This document shows, one piece after another, positions 17,240 to 25,453 of a stretch of 64,000 bases of DNA (position 1 is the first letter of the stretch; each line of letters begins with the position of its first letter). The stretch is from Streptomyces sp. NBC_01465 (GTDB taxonomy: Bacteria > Actinomycetota > Actinomycetes > Streptomycetales > Streptomycetaceae). The stretch covers positions 4,588,001 through 4,652,000 of the forward strand of contig NZ_CP109467.1 in assembly GCF_036227325.1 (NCBI RefSeq), written 5' to 3'. A program made the position numbers and the translations under genes. The notes beneath the pieces were generated by a model, which searched no databases, was not told the DNA's origin, and saw nothing but the letters and a program-made list of their open reading frames with translations.

Positions 17240-18511
17240 GTGGTGCAGCGGCGCTTTGTGGGTCTGACGGCGGCTGTTGCCGCGCTCGGCATGACGGTGA
17301 CGCTGGCGGGCTGCGGTGTCGGTACGGGATCCGGTGACGTCACCCTGAAGGTGGTCGCGGCCAACTACGACCCGAACGACGGCCCCAGCACGAAGCAGTA
17401 CTGGGACAAGGTGGCCTCCGCCTTCGAGGCGAAGAACCCGGGCATCAAGATCGACGTCACGGTCTACTCCTGGACGGTCGTCGACGCCAAGGTCGCCGAG
17501 ATGGTCAAGGCGGGCAACGCCCCCGACATCGCGCAGATCGGCGCCTACTCCGACTACGCGTCCCAGGGCAAGCTCTACAGCGCCGACGATCTTCTCTCCA
17601 TCCCGGTCCAGGCGAATTTCCTCTCCAACCTGACGGACGCGGGCGAGCAGAACCGCACCCAGTACGGAATGCCTTTTGTGGCCTCCACCCGGCTGCTCTT
17701 CTACAACAAGGCACTGTTCGGCAACGCGGGCATATCCAAGGCGCCGACGTCCTGGGACGAGCTCAAGACGGACGCCAAGCTGCTGAAGCAGAAGGGCGTG
17801 AAGTTCCCCTACGCGCTGCCGCTCGGCACCGAAGAGGCGCAGGCCGAGACCATGCAGTGGCTGCTCAGCGGCGGCGACAACTACACGGACAGCGTCGGTA
17901 CGTACACGATCGACTCCGCGCCCAACATCAAGACCTTCACCTGGCTGAAGAACAACCTGGTGGGCGCGGGCCTGACCGGCCCGACCGCCCCCGGCAAGCT
18001 CAACCGCGCCGTGGCGTACAAGGCGTTCATCAACGGCCAGGTCGGCATGCTCAACGGCCACCCCACACTGGTGAAGCAGGCGAAGGCCAAGGGCATCGAC
18101 CTCGGGATGGTGCCGATGCCGGGAGCCGACGGTCCGACCAAGTCGACCATGGGCGTCGCCGACTGGATCATGGGCTTCAAGCAGAACGGTCACCGGGCGG
18201 AGATCGGCAAGTTCCTCGACGACGTCTTCAGCGATAAGAACGTCCTGGACTTCACGGGCCAGTACGACCTGCTCCCGGCCACCACCTCCGCCTCGGAGAC
18301 GATGGCCGACGACCCCAAGTACAAGTACCTCAAGGCCTTCCTGAACGCTCTGCCCACCTCGCAGCTGCCCCCGGTCGACAAGACGTCCTGGCCGACGGTG
18401 GCCGACGCGGTGAAGAAGAACATCGGCAAGGCGGTGTCGCCCACGAGTCAGCCGGCGACGATCCTGAGCCAGCTCCAGACGACGGCGACGACCGCGCAGA
18501 ACGCGGAATAG
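17240..18511 (+). CDS. ABC-transporter sugar-binding lipoprotein
   Basis: This 423-aa extracytoplasmic solute-binding protein (family 1) starts at GTG 17240. It has a lipobox LAGC near residue 26, then the two-lobe fold with KVVAANYDPNDG, FEAKNPGIKIDV, MVKAGNAPDIAQIG, FYNKALF, WDELKTDAKLLKQKGV and MGVADWIMGFK. It is divergent from nagK across the dre region, suggesting carriage of an amino sugar or chitin-derived sugar. No permease or ATPase gene follows, so it must borrow a transporter encoded elsewhere. Confidence 0.85.
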   Translation: MVQRRFVGLTAAVAALGMTVTLAGCGVGTGSGDVTLKVVAANYDPNDGPSTKQYWDKVASAFEAKNPGIKIDVTVYSWTVVDAKVAEMVKAGNAPDIAQIGAYSDYASQGKLYSADDLLSIPVQANFLSNLTDAGEQNRTQYGMPFVASTRLLFYNKALFGNAGISKAPTSWDELKTDAKLLKQKGVKFPYALPLGTEEAQAETMQWLLSGGDNYTDSVGTYTIDSAPNIKTFTWLKNNLVGAGLTGPTAPGKLNRAVAYKAFINGQVGMLNGHPTLVKQAKAKGIDLGMVPMPGADGPTKSTMGVADWIMGFKQNGHRAEIGKFLDDVFSDKNVLDFTGQYDLLPATTSASETMADDPKYKYLKAFLNALPTSQLPPVDKTSWPTVADAVKKNIGKAVSPTSQPATILSQLQTTATTAQNAE

Positions 18512-18541
18512 CGCGGCGGAGTCGGGAGTACGTTGACGGGC

Positions 18542-18772
18542 ATGACCGGAGACCGAGACGACGAGGTGGAGTCCGTCCTCGCGGTGGAACGGGAGTCGTG
18601 GCCCGGCCCCGGCGCGAAGGAGCGGGCCATAAGGGAGCGCCTGGGCATCTCCCCGACGCGCTACTACCAGCTCCTGAACGCCCTGCTGGACGACGAACGG
18701 GCCCTGGCCCACGACCCGGTGACGGTGAACCGCCTGCGCCGGGTCCGCGACGCGAGGCGCGGGAGCAGGTAG
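18542..18772 (+). CDS. DUF3263 small putative DNA-binding protein
   Basis: The 76-aa protein (79 aa if started at TTG 18533) contains the DUF3263 pattern: VLAVERESWPGPGAKERAIR, then an HTH-like stretch IRERLGISPTRYYQLLNALL and a basic end. The family is widespread in actinobacteria and its role is undefined. The helix-turn-helix appearance suggests DNA binding. The gene lies 30 bp after the sugar-binding lipoprotein and may be on its transcript. Confidence 0.75.
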   Translation: MTGDRDDEVESVLAVERESWPGPGAKERAIRERLGISPTRYYQLLNALLDDERALAHDPVTVNRLRRVRDARRGSR

Positions 18773-18908
18773 GCGCCGGGGCGGGTCGTCGGGGCCGGGG
18801 TGCAGGCCGCCGCCCGCTGTCGCGTTGCGGACCGTTACATCTCGTCACAGACTGTCAAGCAGGGTCGACCCGCCTCCATCCCCATCACCATGGAAGAGGA
18901 CCCTGCAC

Positions 18909-19481
18909 ATGAACCTGCACAAGCCTGCCGCCGCGCTGGTTGCCGCGGCCCTCGCCGGTGCCCTCGTCGTCGGAGTCTCCGGCGCCGCCGCTGCCTCCGG
19001 CGCCCCCGCCGTACTGCACCCGGCGAGCGCCGCCTCCTTCTCCGCCTCCGAGAAGGAGGCGTACAAGGACGCGCTGCGCTCCGTGCTCAGCACCGCCGAC
19101 CGGCTGGTCGGCGACGCCCAGCAGGGTCCGGTCGACGAGGCGGCCTACCGGGCCGACTTCGACCGGGCGCTGACCGCGGCGCCCGCGGACGCCGGCGGGA
19201 TCCTCGCCGAGGCGCTCGCGTCCCTCAAGGTCCAGGCCGACGCCCTCCTGCAGGTGGTCGCGGCCGGACCGGCGGGCGTCGGTCAGCTGCCCGCCGCCGC
19301 GCTCGGTGTGGCGCTGGCGATCCAGAACGTCCTCACCGTCGGCAACCTGGGCGCCTCCATCACGGCCCTGGCCAAGCCGCTGGACCTCAAGACGCTCGAC
19401 CTCGGCAAGCTCGACCTGAACAACCTGCCGGGCGGCAACAAGCTGCCGGCGCTGCCGTCGTTCGGCGACCTGTTCAAGTAA
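18909..19481 (+). CDS. Secreted Ala/Leu-rich protein
   Basis: This 190-aa protein has a clear signal peptide (MNLHKPAAALVAAALAGALV..., cleavage near AAAASGA) and a helical Ala-rich body. A short repeat-like end contains leucine every few residues (LDLKTLDLGKLDLNNLPGG). No enzymatic motif is visible and the family is not recognised. ATG 18909 was chosen because it begins the signal peptide; the GGAAGAGGA Shine-Dalgarno is 10 nt upstream. A GC-rich hairpin follows the gene. Confidence 0.7.
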   Translation: MNLHKPAAALVAAALAGALVVGVSGAAAASGAPAVLHPASAASFSASEKEAYKDALRSVLSTADRLVGDAQQGPVDEAAYRADFDRALTAAPADAGGILAEALASLKVQADALLQVVAAGPAGVGQLPAAALGVALAIQNVLTVGNLGASITALAKPLDLKTLDLGKLDLNNLPGGNKLPALPSFGDLFK

Positions 19482-19490
19482 CACCGGTCG

Positions 19491-19524
19491 GCCGGTGGCG
19501 AGGCAGCTCCGCCTCGTCGCCGGC
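19491..19524 (+). terminator. Hairpin terminator after the secreted protein gene
   Basis: A 14-bp stem pairs 19491-19504 with 19511-19524, including two G-U wobbles, around a 6-nt loop. It lies just after the stop codon at 19481. Confidence 0.6.
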
Positions 19525-19567
19525 CGCGGCCGTGCCGGGCCGCTGCGGGTCCGGATAGGGTCGGGCC

Positions 19568-20419
19568 ATGGGCAGCCACTCGCACACCCTTCCGGTCCCA
19601 GGTACCGCCGCAGGCCGTGAAGGCCTGGCCGCGATTCTCTCCGCCCCGCAGAAGGCCGTCGTCGCGCTCGACTTCGACGGGACCCTGGCCGAGATCGTCC
19701 CCGACCCCGAACAGGCCCGCGCCCACCCCGGCGCCGTCCCCGCGCTCGCCGCGCTCGCGCCGTGCGTGGCCTCCGTCGCCGTCGTCACCGGGCGGCCGGC
19801 CGGAGTCGCCGTACGGTACGGGGGCTTCGCCCGGGTTCCCGGTCTGGAGCACCTCACCGTGCTCGGGCACTACGGGGCCGAGCGGTGGGACGCCGTCACC
19901 GGGACCGTGAGCGCCCCCGCCCCGCATCCGGGCGTCGCCGCCGCACGGGCCGAACTCCCCGGTGTGCTGGAGGAGTTCGGGGCGTGGCGCGGTACCTGGA
20001 TCGAGGAGAAGGGGCAGGCCCTCGCCGTACACACGCGACGCGCTTCCGATCCGCAGGCCGCCTTCGACGCCCTCCGCACACCCCTCGGCGAGCTCGCCGC
20101 CCGCCACGGGCTGATCGTCGAGCCCGGGCGCATGGTCCTGGAGCTGCGGCCGCCCGGCATGGACAAGGGGGTCGCGCTGGGGGAGTACGTACGCGAAGTC
20201 GGCGCCGAAGCCGTGCTCTACGCCGGTGACGACCTCGGTGACCTCCCCGCTTTCGCCGCCGTCGAGAAGCTCCGGTCCGACGGCCTTCCGGGGCTGCTCG
20301 TCTGCAGTGGCAGCAACGAGGTGCCCGAACTCGCCTCGCGCGCCGACCTGTTGGTCCCCGGGCCCGCCGCCGTCGTCGGCTTCCTGGCCGCGCTCGCGGA
20401 GGCGGTCGCCGAGGGGTGA
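19568..20419 (+). CDS. otsB: Trehalose-6-phosphate phosphatase
   Basis: The 283-aa HAD-superfamily phosphatase has motif I VVALDFDGTLAEIVPDPEQA (nucleophile Asp), motif II VVTGRP, the trehalose-phosphatase stretches LGHYGAERW and WIEEKGQALAVHTRRA, and motif IV YAGDDLGDLPAF. It converts trehalose-6-P, made by OtsA, to trehalose. otsA lies ~0.5 kb away on the opposite strand, separated by a small lipoprotein gene, so the two steps are encoded together but convergently. Confidence 0.9.
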   Translation: MGSHSHTLPVPGTAAGREGLAAILSAPQKAVVALDFDGTLAEIVPDPEQARAHPGAVPALAALAPCVASVAVVTGRPAGVAVRYGGFARVPGLEHLTVLGHYGAERWDAVTGTVSAPAPHPGVAAARAELPGVLEEFGAWRGTWIEEKGQALAVHTRRASDPQAAFDALRTPLGELAARHGLIVEPGRMVLELRPPGMDKGVALGEYVREVGAEAVLYAGDDLGDLPAFAAVEKLRSDGLPGLLVCSGSNEVPELASRADLLVPGPAAVVGFLAALAEAVAEG

Positions 20420-20445
20420 TGACGGCGTCGTACGATCACTGCCTT

Positions 20446-20946
20446 ATGCGACCCGTACCCGCCGTTCTCGCCGCCGTAGCCCTTGCCGCCCTGCTCACAG
20501 GCTGTGGAGGAAGTTCCGGCGCGTCCGGAAGCAGCTCCGGGTCCGACGACTACACCGTCACCGGCCTCCGCGACGACCTCCGCCACACCGCGCAGCAGAC
20601 CACCCGCGCCACCCGCCCGCACATGGTGAAGGAGTGCAGCGGCAGCCACACCCGGCGGGTCAAGCACACCTCCAGGAGCGGCAGCGGCAAGAAGCGCAAG
20701 ACGCGCACCTGGTACACCAACGAGACCGTCCAGGACTGCAAGAAGGTCCAGCACGGCACCGAGACGTACAACCGCGTCCTGCGCCAGGCCCGCTGGTGCG
20801 TCGAGCTCGACAACGTCAACGGCAAGGCCAAGCAGGACGACGTCTGGTACGAGGTCTCCTCGGGCGACTACCGCCGGGCGACCGGCATCGACGAGGGCAA
20901 GAAGATCTCCTTCGAGCCCCTGAGCAACGGCTGCCGCAATCGATGA
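20446..20946 (+). CDS. Small Cys-containing lipoprotein
   Basis: This 166-aa protein starts with a lipoprotein signal peptide with lipobox LTGC near residue 19, then a Gly/Ser linker and a basic mature domain with four further Cys (VKECSGSHT, VQDCKKV, RWCVEL, SNGCRN) that could form two disulphides. The function is unknown. ATG 20446 was chosen because it begins the signal peptide; a longer frame from 20416 overlaps otsB by 4 nt. It ends only 7 bp from the convergent otsA stop. Confidence 0.7.
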   Translation: MRPVPAVLAAVALAALLTGCGGSSGASGSSSGSDDYTVTGLRDDLRHTAQQTTRATRPHMVKECSGSHTRRVKHTSRSGSGKKRKTRTWYTNETVQDCKKVQHGTETYNRVLRQARWCVELDNVNGKAKQDDVWYEVSSGDYRRATGIDEGKKISFEPLSNGCRNR

Positions 20947-20953
20947 CCGGTAA

Positions 20954-22321
20954 CTAGGCGCGCAGATCGCCCAGTTGCTCCAGGAACCACTGCTGCGGCG
21001 GCAGCGCCGTCGCCGCCACCGCCAGTCGCTTCGTGCGCTCCGCGCGCTCGTCCTCCGGCATCGTCAGCGCCTCGTGGAGCCCGTCCGCCGTGCCCGTCAC
21101 GTCGTACGGGTTCACCGTGATCGCGTCCTCGGACAGCTCCTCCCAGGCCCCCGCCTCCCGGGACAGGACCAGCGCGCAGCCGTCGTCCGAGACGACCGGG
21201 ACCTCCTTGGCCACCAGGTTCATGCCGTCCCTGATCGGGTTGACCAGCGCCACGTCCGCGAGGCGGTACGCGGCCAGCGAGCGCGCGAAGTCGTCCTTCA
21301 CGTGCAGGACCACGGGGGTCCAATCCGGCGTTCCGTACGCCGAGTTGATGGCATCCGCGGTCCGCTGCACCTCCGCCGTGTACTCCCGGTACACCGCCAG
21401 GTCCTGCCGCGACGGGTACGCGAACGCCACGTGCACCACCCGCTCCCGCCACTCCGGACGCGTGTCGAGCAGCTCCCGGTACGCGTGCATCCCGCGCACG
21501 ATGTTCTTCGACAGCTCCGTGCGGTCCACGCGCACGATCGTCTTCCGCCCCGCGCCCACCTGCTCCCGCAGCGCCGCCATCCGCTCCTCCACGTCCGCCT
21601 CCCGCGACCGCGCCCGCAGGAAGTCGGCGTCGGCCCCGAGTCCGTACACGGAGACCTCCGTGGACCCGAGCCGGCCGGCCGCGCACGCCTCGAAGGCGTC
21701 CGCCCAGCGGCGCGTCAGGAAGCCGAGGCGGTCCGCGCCGAGCATCCCGGTCAGGAGCTCGTCGGCGATCGCGTCGGGGAGCATCCGGAAGTAGTCGACC
21801 GGCGCCCACGGGGTGTGCGAGAAGTGGCCGATCCGTACGTCGGGGCGCAGCTCGCGCAGCATCCCCGGCACCAGCGCCAGGTGGTAGTCCTGCACCAGCA
21901 CCGCCGCCCCCTCGCCCGCCTCCTCGGCGAGCGCCTCCGCGAAGGCCTGGTTGTACGCGCGGTACGCCTCCCACCGGCTGCGGAACTCCGCGTCGAAGAC
22001 CGGCTCCAGCGGCGTCTGGTAGAGCATGTGGTGCACGAACCAGAGCACCGAGTTGGCGATGTCGTTGTACGCGGCCGCATGCACGGCCGGGTCGATGTCC
22101 AGCATCCGCACCCCGGCCTCGCCCACCCCGCGCCGTACCGCCTCGCGGTCGCCGTCGCCGAGCGCCGCGCACACCCAGAGTTTGTCGTCGACGGCGCTGA
22201 GCCCGGAGACGAGCCCGCCCCCGCCGCGCCGGGCGTCGAGCGAACCGTCGTCGCGACGCGTGTAGGAGACGGGGCCCCGGTTGGAGGCGACGAGGACCTG
22301 GGCACCGTGCTGATTGGCCAT
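20954..22321 (-). CDS. otsA: Trehalose-6-phosphate synthase
   Basis: The 455-aa GT20 glycosyltransferase joins UDP- or GDP-glucose to glucose-6-P. Landmarks are VLVASNRGPVSYT, the glucose-6-P site NSVLWFVHHMLYQTP, VLVQDYHLALVPGML, GHFSHTPWAP, VDRTELSKNIVRGMHAY and DGMNLVAKEVPVVSDD near the C-terminus. The length is normal for the catalytic domain without a fused phosphatase. The partner OtsB is encoded convergently nearby. It lies after a terminator that closes the sortase-substrate gene. Confidence 0.93.
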   Translation of the reverse strand: MANQHGAQVLVASNRGPVSYTRRDDGSLDARRGGGGLVSGLSAVDDKLWVCAALGDGDREAVRRGVGEAGVRMLDIDPAVHAAAYNDIANSVLWFVHHMLYQTPLEPVFDAEFRSRWEAYRAYNQAFAEALAEEAGEGAAVLVQDYHLALVPGMLRELRPDVRIGHFSHTPWAPVDYFRMLPDAIADELLTGMLGADRLGFLTRRWADAFEACAAGRLGSTEVSVYGLGADADFLRARSREADVEERMAALREQVGAGRKTIVRVDRTELSKNIVRGMHAYRELLDTRPEWRERVVHVAFAYPSRQDLAVYREYTAEVQRTADAINSAYGTPDWTPVVLHVKDDFARSLAAYRLADVALVNPIRDGMNLVAKEVPVVSDDGCALVLSREAGAWEELSEDAITVNPYDVTGTADGLHEALTMPEDERAERTKRLAVAATALPPQQWFLEQLGDLRA

Positions 22322-22355
22322 GACGCGAACCTAGCCCGTCGCGTAAACGCTCAAA

Positions 22356-22392
22356 CGTACGGCCGGACTCCGCGTGGGAGTCCGGCCGTACG
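22356..22392 (-). terminator. Hairpin terminator after the sortase-substrate gene
   Basis: A perfect 16-bp stem (22356-22371 with 22377-22392) and a 5-nt loop separate the sortase-substrate gene from otsA. Confidence 0.8.
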
Positions 22393-22409
22393 ACATCAGC
22401 TGTCAGGGG

Positions 22410-24167
22410 TTACTCGCGGCGGCTCCGGACGGCTGCCATGACGAGTGCGCCGAGGCCGCACAGGACGACCGCGAGCCCGGAGAAGAGCAGGGTCTGCGAG
22501 TCGCTGCCGGTGTCGGCCAGCTCCGGGCCGCTGGGCGGGTTCGGGCCCGGCGGGACGGGGCGCGGCTGCGTGGTGGTGGTCGGCGTCGGAGTCGGGGTGG
22601 GCGTCGGCGTGGGAGTCGGCGTCGGGGTGGGCGTGGGCGTCGGCGTCGGAGTCGGGTCCGGCTCCAGCACCGGCTCGAACCCGCACGCCGGGTCCGTGCT
22701 GCCGTCCTCGCAGTTGGTGCGGGGCGAGTCGGCGATGACGTTGTTGGTCAGCTTCCCGTCACCGGTCAGCGGCTTGTTGATGACGACCTTGTACGTGATC
22801 GTCGCGGTCGCGCCCACGGGCACGTCCCCGGTCCACGAGATCTTCGGCGCGGCATACGTCGCCGTGCCGATGCTCGCCTGCACGTCACCGTCGAACGTCG
22901 TGTCGTCGAGGAGCTCGGTGAGATCGTCGGCGAGCTTGGCGTTCGGATAGCTGAGCTTGCTGATGTTCTTGGCCGTCAGCGTGTACGTCACCGTGTCGCC
23001 GGGTTCCACCTTCGTCGGCGTGGCCGACTTCGTGATCTCCAGGTCGGGCACCGGCACGGAGAGCGCCAGCTGCGAGACGACATAGGTGTCGCCCCGCGTC
23101 CTGAACGTGAGATCGGCCGAGGTGGCACCGGCGGGGATGGTGCCGGTGGGCAGCTCCAGCTGGTGGACGTCGATGCTCAGGTTGTTGGAGTGGTTCGGGG
23201 TCTCCGAACCGTGTGCGTTGCTGCTGAAGAAGTTGTTGGTGGAGCCGGTGTGCGGGTTGGTGATGTTCGTTCCGTTGACCCGGAACTGGTCGCCCGGGGT
23301 GTTCAGGTCGCCCTCGTACGCGGTCATGCTCACGCGCGGCTGCCCGTCCCCCGAGTTGTAGAAGCCGTCCACGGTGACCGTGGTGTCGGGGCTGGTGGAG
23401 CGCTGCAGGACGTGGCCGCCGTAGATGTAGACGTTCTGGCGGTCCGGGGCGTAGGTGGCGTTCGGGGCGTCGTACTTGTAGACGACCGTGATCGACCAGC
23501 CGCCGACGCAGCCGAGGCCGTCGGGCGCCCAGACGTTGCCGACGGCGATGGAGACGGGGGAGCCGGTGGTGACGCCCGCGAAGGCGGAGGTCACCTCGCC
23601 CTCACCGGTGTAGTACTGCGGGCCGCTGGTGGTCGGCGGGTCCTCGACCATGTCTTCGAGCGGGACGTCGGCCTGCGCGCCGCCGCCCACCGAGATGACG
23701 GGCTGGGTGGTGAGCGGCTCACCGGGGGCGCGGGTGACGTTCGCGCCGGACACGTCGCACCGCTGCAGGAGGTTTCTGCCGAATCGATACTTCCCGTTGT
23801 TGCCGCCCCAGAAGAGCCGCGCGTACGCGACCTTGGCGCCGGGGGGAATCGTCAGCGACGCGGTGCTGGACGTTCCGGTGGCCGTGCCCATCCCCGCCGC
23901 GTCGATGCGCTGCTCGACGTAGTTGTTGTTGTTCTTGGTGCCGCCGCCGGCCTGGGTCTCCGCGCAGTCCGTGACGTCGGCCGGCGGGGCGGTCGGGCAG
24001 CCGAGGACCGCGTTGCCGACCGTGACGAAGTCGCCGTAGAGCGCTTCGTCGTAGCGCTTGCCGAAGGGCTCGATCACGTCGGCCGAAGCGGACGTGGTGG
24101 GAGCGATGACGGTGGCGAGGAGCAGACCCGCGAGAATGCGGGCACCCCAGCGATGTCTGAGACTCAT
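22410..24167 (-). CDS. Sortase-anchored surface protein with DUF11-like domain and Pro-Thr stalk
   Basis: The 585-aa precursor has a signal peptide (cleavage near TSASADV) and a large N-terminal beta-rich domain (VGNAVLGCPTAP, ARLFWGGNNGKYRF, VNIYGG-like VYIYGGHVL). One DUF11/Ig-like domain follows (LEITKSATPTKVEPGDTVTY), then ~16 Pro-Thr repeats forming a wall-spanning stalk, the sorting motif LADTG, a hydrophobic helix and a basic tail RSRRE. LAxTG fits the class E sortases of Streptomyces. ATG 24167 is chosen because it begins the signal peptide. No sortase gene lies nearby. Confidence 0.82.
   Translation of the reverse strand: MSLRHRWGARILAGLLLATVIAPTTSASADVIEPFGKRYDEALYGDFVTVGNAVLGCPTAPPADVTDCAETQAGGGTKNNNNYVEQRIDAAGMGTATGTSSTASLTIPPGAKVAYARLFWGGNNGKYRFGRNLLQRCDVSGANVTRAPGEPLTTQPVISVGGGAQADVPLEDMVEDPPTTSGPQYYTGEGEVTSAFAGVTTGSPVSIAVGNVWAPDGLGCVGGWSITVVYKYDAPNATYAPDRQNVYIYGGHVLQRSTSPDTTVTVDGFYNSGDGQPRVSMTAYEGDLNTPGDQFRVNGTNITNPHTGSTNNFFSSNAHGSETPNHSNNLSIDVHQLELPTGTIPAGATSADLTFRTRGDTYVVSQLALSVPVPDLEITKSATPTKVEPGDTVTYTLTAKNISKLSYPNAKLADDLTELLDDTTFDGDVQASIGTATYAAPKISWTGDVPVGATATITYKVVINKPLTGDGKLTNNVIADSPRTNCEDGSTDPACGFEPVLEPDPTPTPTPTPTPTPTPTPTPTPTPTPTTTTQPRPVPPGPNPPSGPELADTGSDSQTLLFSGLAVVLCGLGALVMAAVRSRRE
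22580..22656. repeat. GTCGGC/GTGGGC-type tandem microsatellite coding a Pro-Thr stalk
   Basis: Tandem 6-bp units on the + strand (variants of GTCGGC, GTGGGC and GTCGGA) encode the (PT)n stalk of the sortase substrate on the - strand. Copy-number change would alter stalk length without shifting the frame. Confidence 0.8.
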
Positions 24168-24204
24168 GCCGCGCAATTTATGCAATTCGGGTGAAATTGT
24201 ACGA

Positions 24205-25155
24205 TTAGGCCGCGCGCCGCGCCGCGTATTCACTGATTTCGCGCATTGGCGGCCGCTCCTCCGTGTCCACCGCATAGGTCCGGGGCACGAAGCCGTTCTC
24301 GCCCCGCTCGAACTGCGTCAGCGACGGCCGCACCAAGTGCCCGCGGGAGAGCCGGAGTTGGGCGGTCCGGTAGATCGCCGCCGCCATCCGGCCGAGCGCC
24401 CGGCCGTCCTGGTGGCGATGTTTCCGTACGCCCACGTCGACCTGGGCCAGCGCGTCCAGACCCACCGTGTGCAGCGCGTCGACGAGCAGCCCCAGCTCCA
24501 CTCCGTAACCGACGGGGAAGGGCAGCTGCTCCAGGAGCGTGCGGCGGGCCGCGTACTCGCCGCCGAGCGGCTGGACGAAACCGGCCAGCTGCGGCCAGTG
24601 CAGATTGAGCAGCGGGCGGGCCACGAGCTCCGTGACGCGACCGCCCTGACCTGCTGCATCGCCGAGCGGTCGGTCGTACATCGCCTTGACGAGCTGGACC
24701 TCGGGGTCGGTGAGGAGCGGGCCGACGATGCCCGAGACGAAGTCGGCCGAGAAGTCCTTCAGATCGGCGTCGACGAAACAGACGATGTCCCCGGTGGTGA
24801 CGAGGAGTGAGCGCCAGAGGACCTCGCCCTTGCCGGGCAGGGCGGGCATCCGGGGCAGGATCGAGTCCCGGTGCACCACCCGCGCACCGGCCGCCTCCGC
24901 GACCTCGGCGGTGCGGTCCGTGGAGCCGGAGTCGATCACCACGAGCTCGTCGACGAGGGGCACGGAGGCGGACATCAGCTCGCGGCGGATGACCGAGACG
25001 ATCTCCCCGACCGTCTCCTCCTCGTTCAGCGCGGGCAGGACGACGCTCACCGAGGTGCCGTGTTTCTCACGTTTGGCGGCCACCAGGCGCTCCAGCGGGC
25101 GATCGGCGGCAGCCCAGGAACGCCTGCTCAGCCAGCGCTCCACCTCATCCAGCAC
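24205..25155 (-). CDS. gpgS: Glucosyl-3-phosphoglycerate synthase (GT81-type)
   Basis: The 316-aa GT-A glycosyltransferase has VSVVLPALNEEETVGEIV, VVIDSGSTDRTAEVAE, the DxD-like VDADLKDF, QPLGGEYAARR and a C-terminal HRHQDGRALGRMA. This pattern is typical of GpgS, which makes glucosyl-3-phosphoglycerate, the first step to glucosylglycerate or methylglucose lipopolysaccharide. GTG 25155 was chosen because AAGGAGA stands 9 nt upstream; a longer open frame runs back into the thrC leader and is rejected. It is divergent from thrC. Confidence 0.8.
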   Translation of the reverse strand: MLDEVERWLSRRSWAAADRPLERLVAAKREKHGTSVSVVLPALNEEETVGEIVSVIRRELMSASVPLVDELVVIDSGSTDRTAEVAEAAGARVVHRDSILPRMPALPGKGEVLWRSLLVTTGDIVCFVDADLKDFSADFVSGIVGPLLTDPEVQLVKAMYDRPLGDAAGQGGRVTELVARPLLNLHWPQLAGFVQPLGGEYAARRTLLEQLPFPVGYGVELGLLVDALHTVGLDALAQVDVGVRKHRHQDGRALGRMAAAIYRTAQLRLSRGHLVRPSLTQFERGENGFVPRTYAVDTEERPPMREISEYAARRAA

Positions 25156-25311
25156 GGGTGTCTCTCCTTGGTAGCGGCCATCTCGCGGTTCGGACGGGCC
25201 CTCTCCACGATCCGGGGCTTCGGTTACAGTCTTGAACAACGCGGATGACTGTCGCATGTCGGGGTCACCGCGCGGACAAACACCCGGGCCCTGGGGCCTG
25301 TGGTCATAGCG

Positions 25312-25434
25312 CTCATCCAGAGGGACTGAGGGAACGGCCCGTTGAAGTCCCGGCAACCATCCCGCCGACCGCGAGGTCAGGTGGGGACGGTGCCAATTCC
25401 GTCTTGCGGCGAACTGCGCCGTGAGGAAGATGAG
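25312..25434 (+). ncRNA. SAM-I (S-box) riboswitch
   Basis: The closing stem P1 pairs CTCATC (25312-25317) with GATGAG (25429-25434). Inside are S-box landmarks in order: AGAGGGACTGAGGGAACGGC, then CCCGTTGAAGTCCCGGCAACC, then GGTGCCAATTCC. The aptamer ends 19 nt before the thrC start and its last P1 strand runs into the purine-rich Shine-Dalgarno region. There is no room for a terminator, so translational control by SAM is likely. Confidence 0.9.
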
Positions 25435-25453
25435 GAGAAAGGGCCTCGCCATC

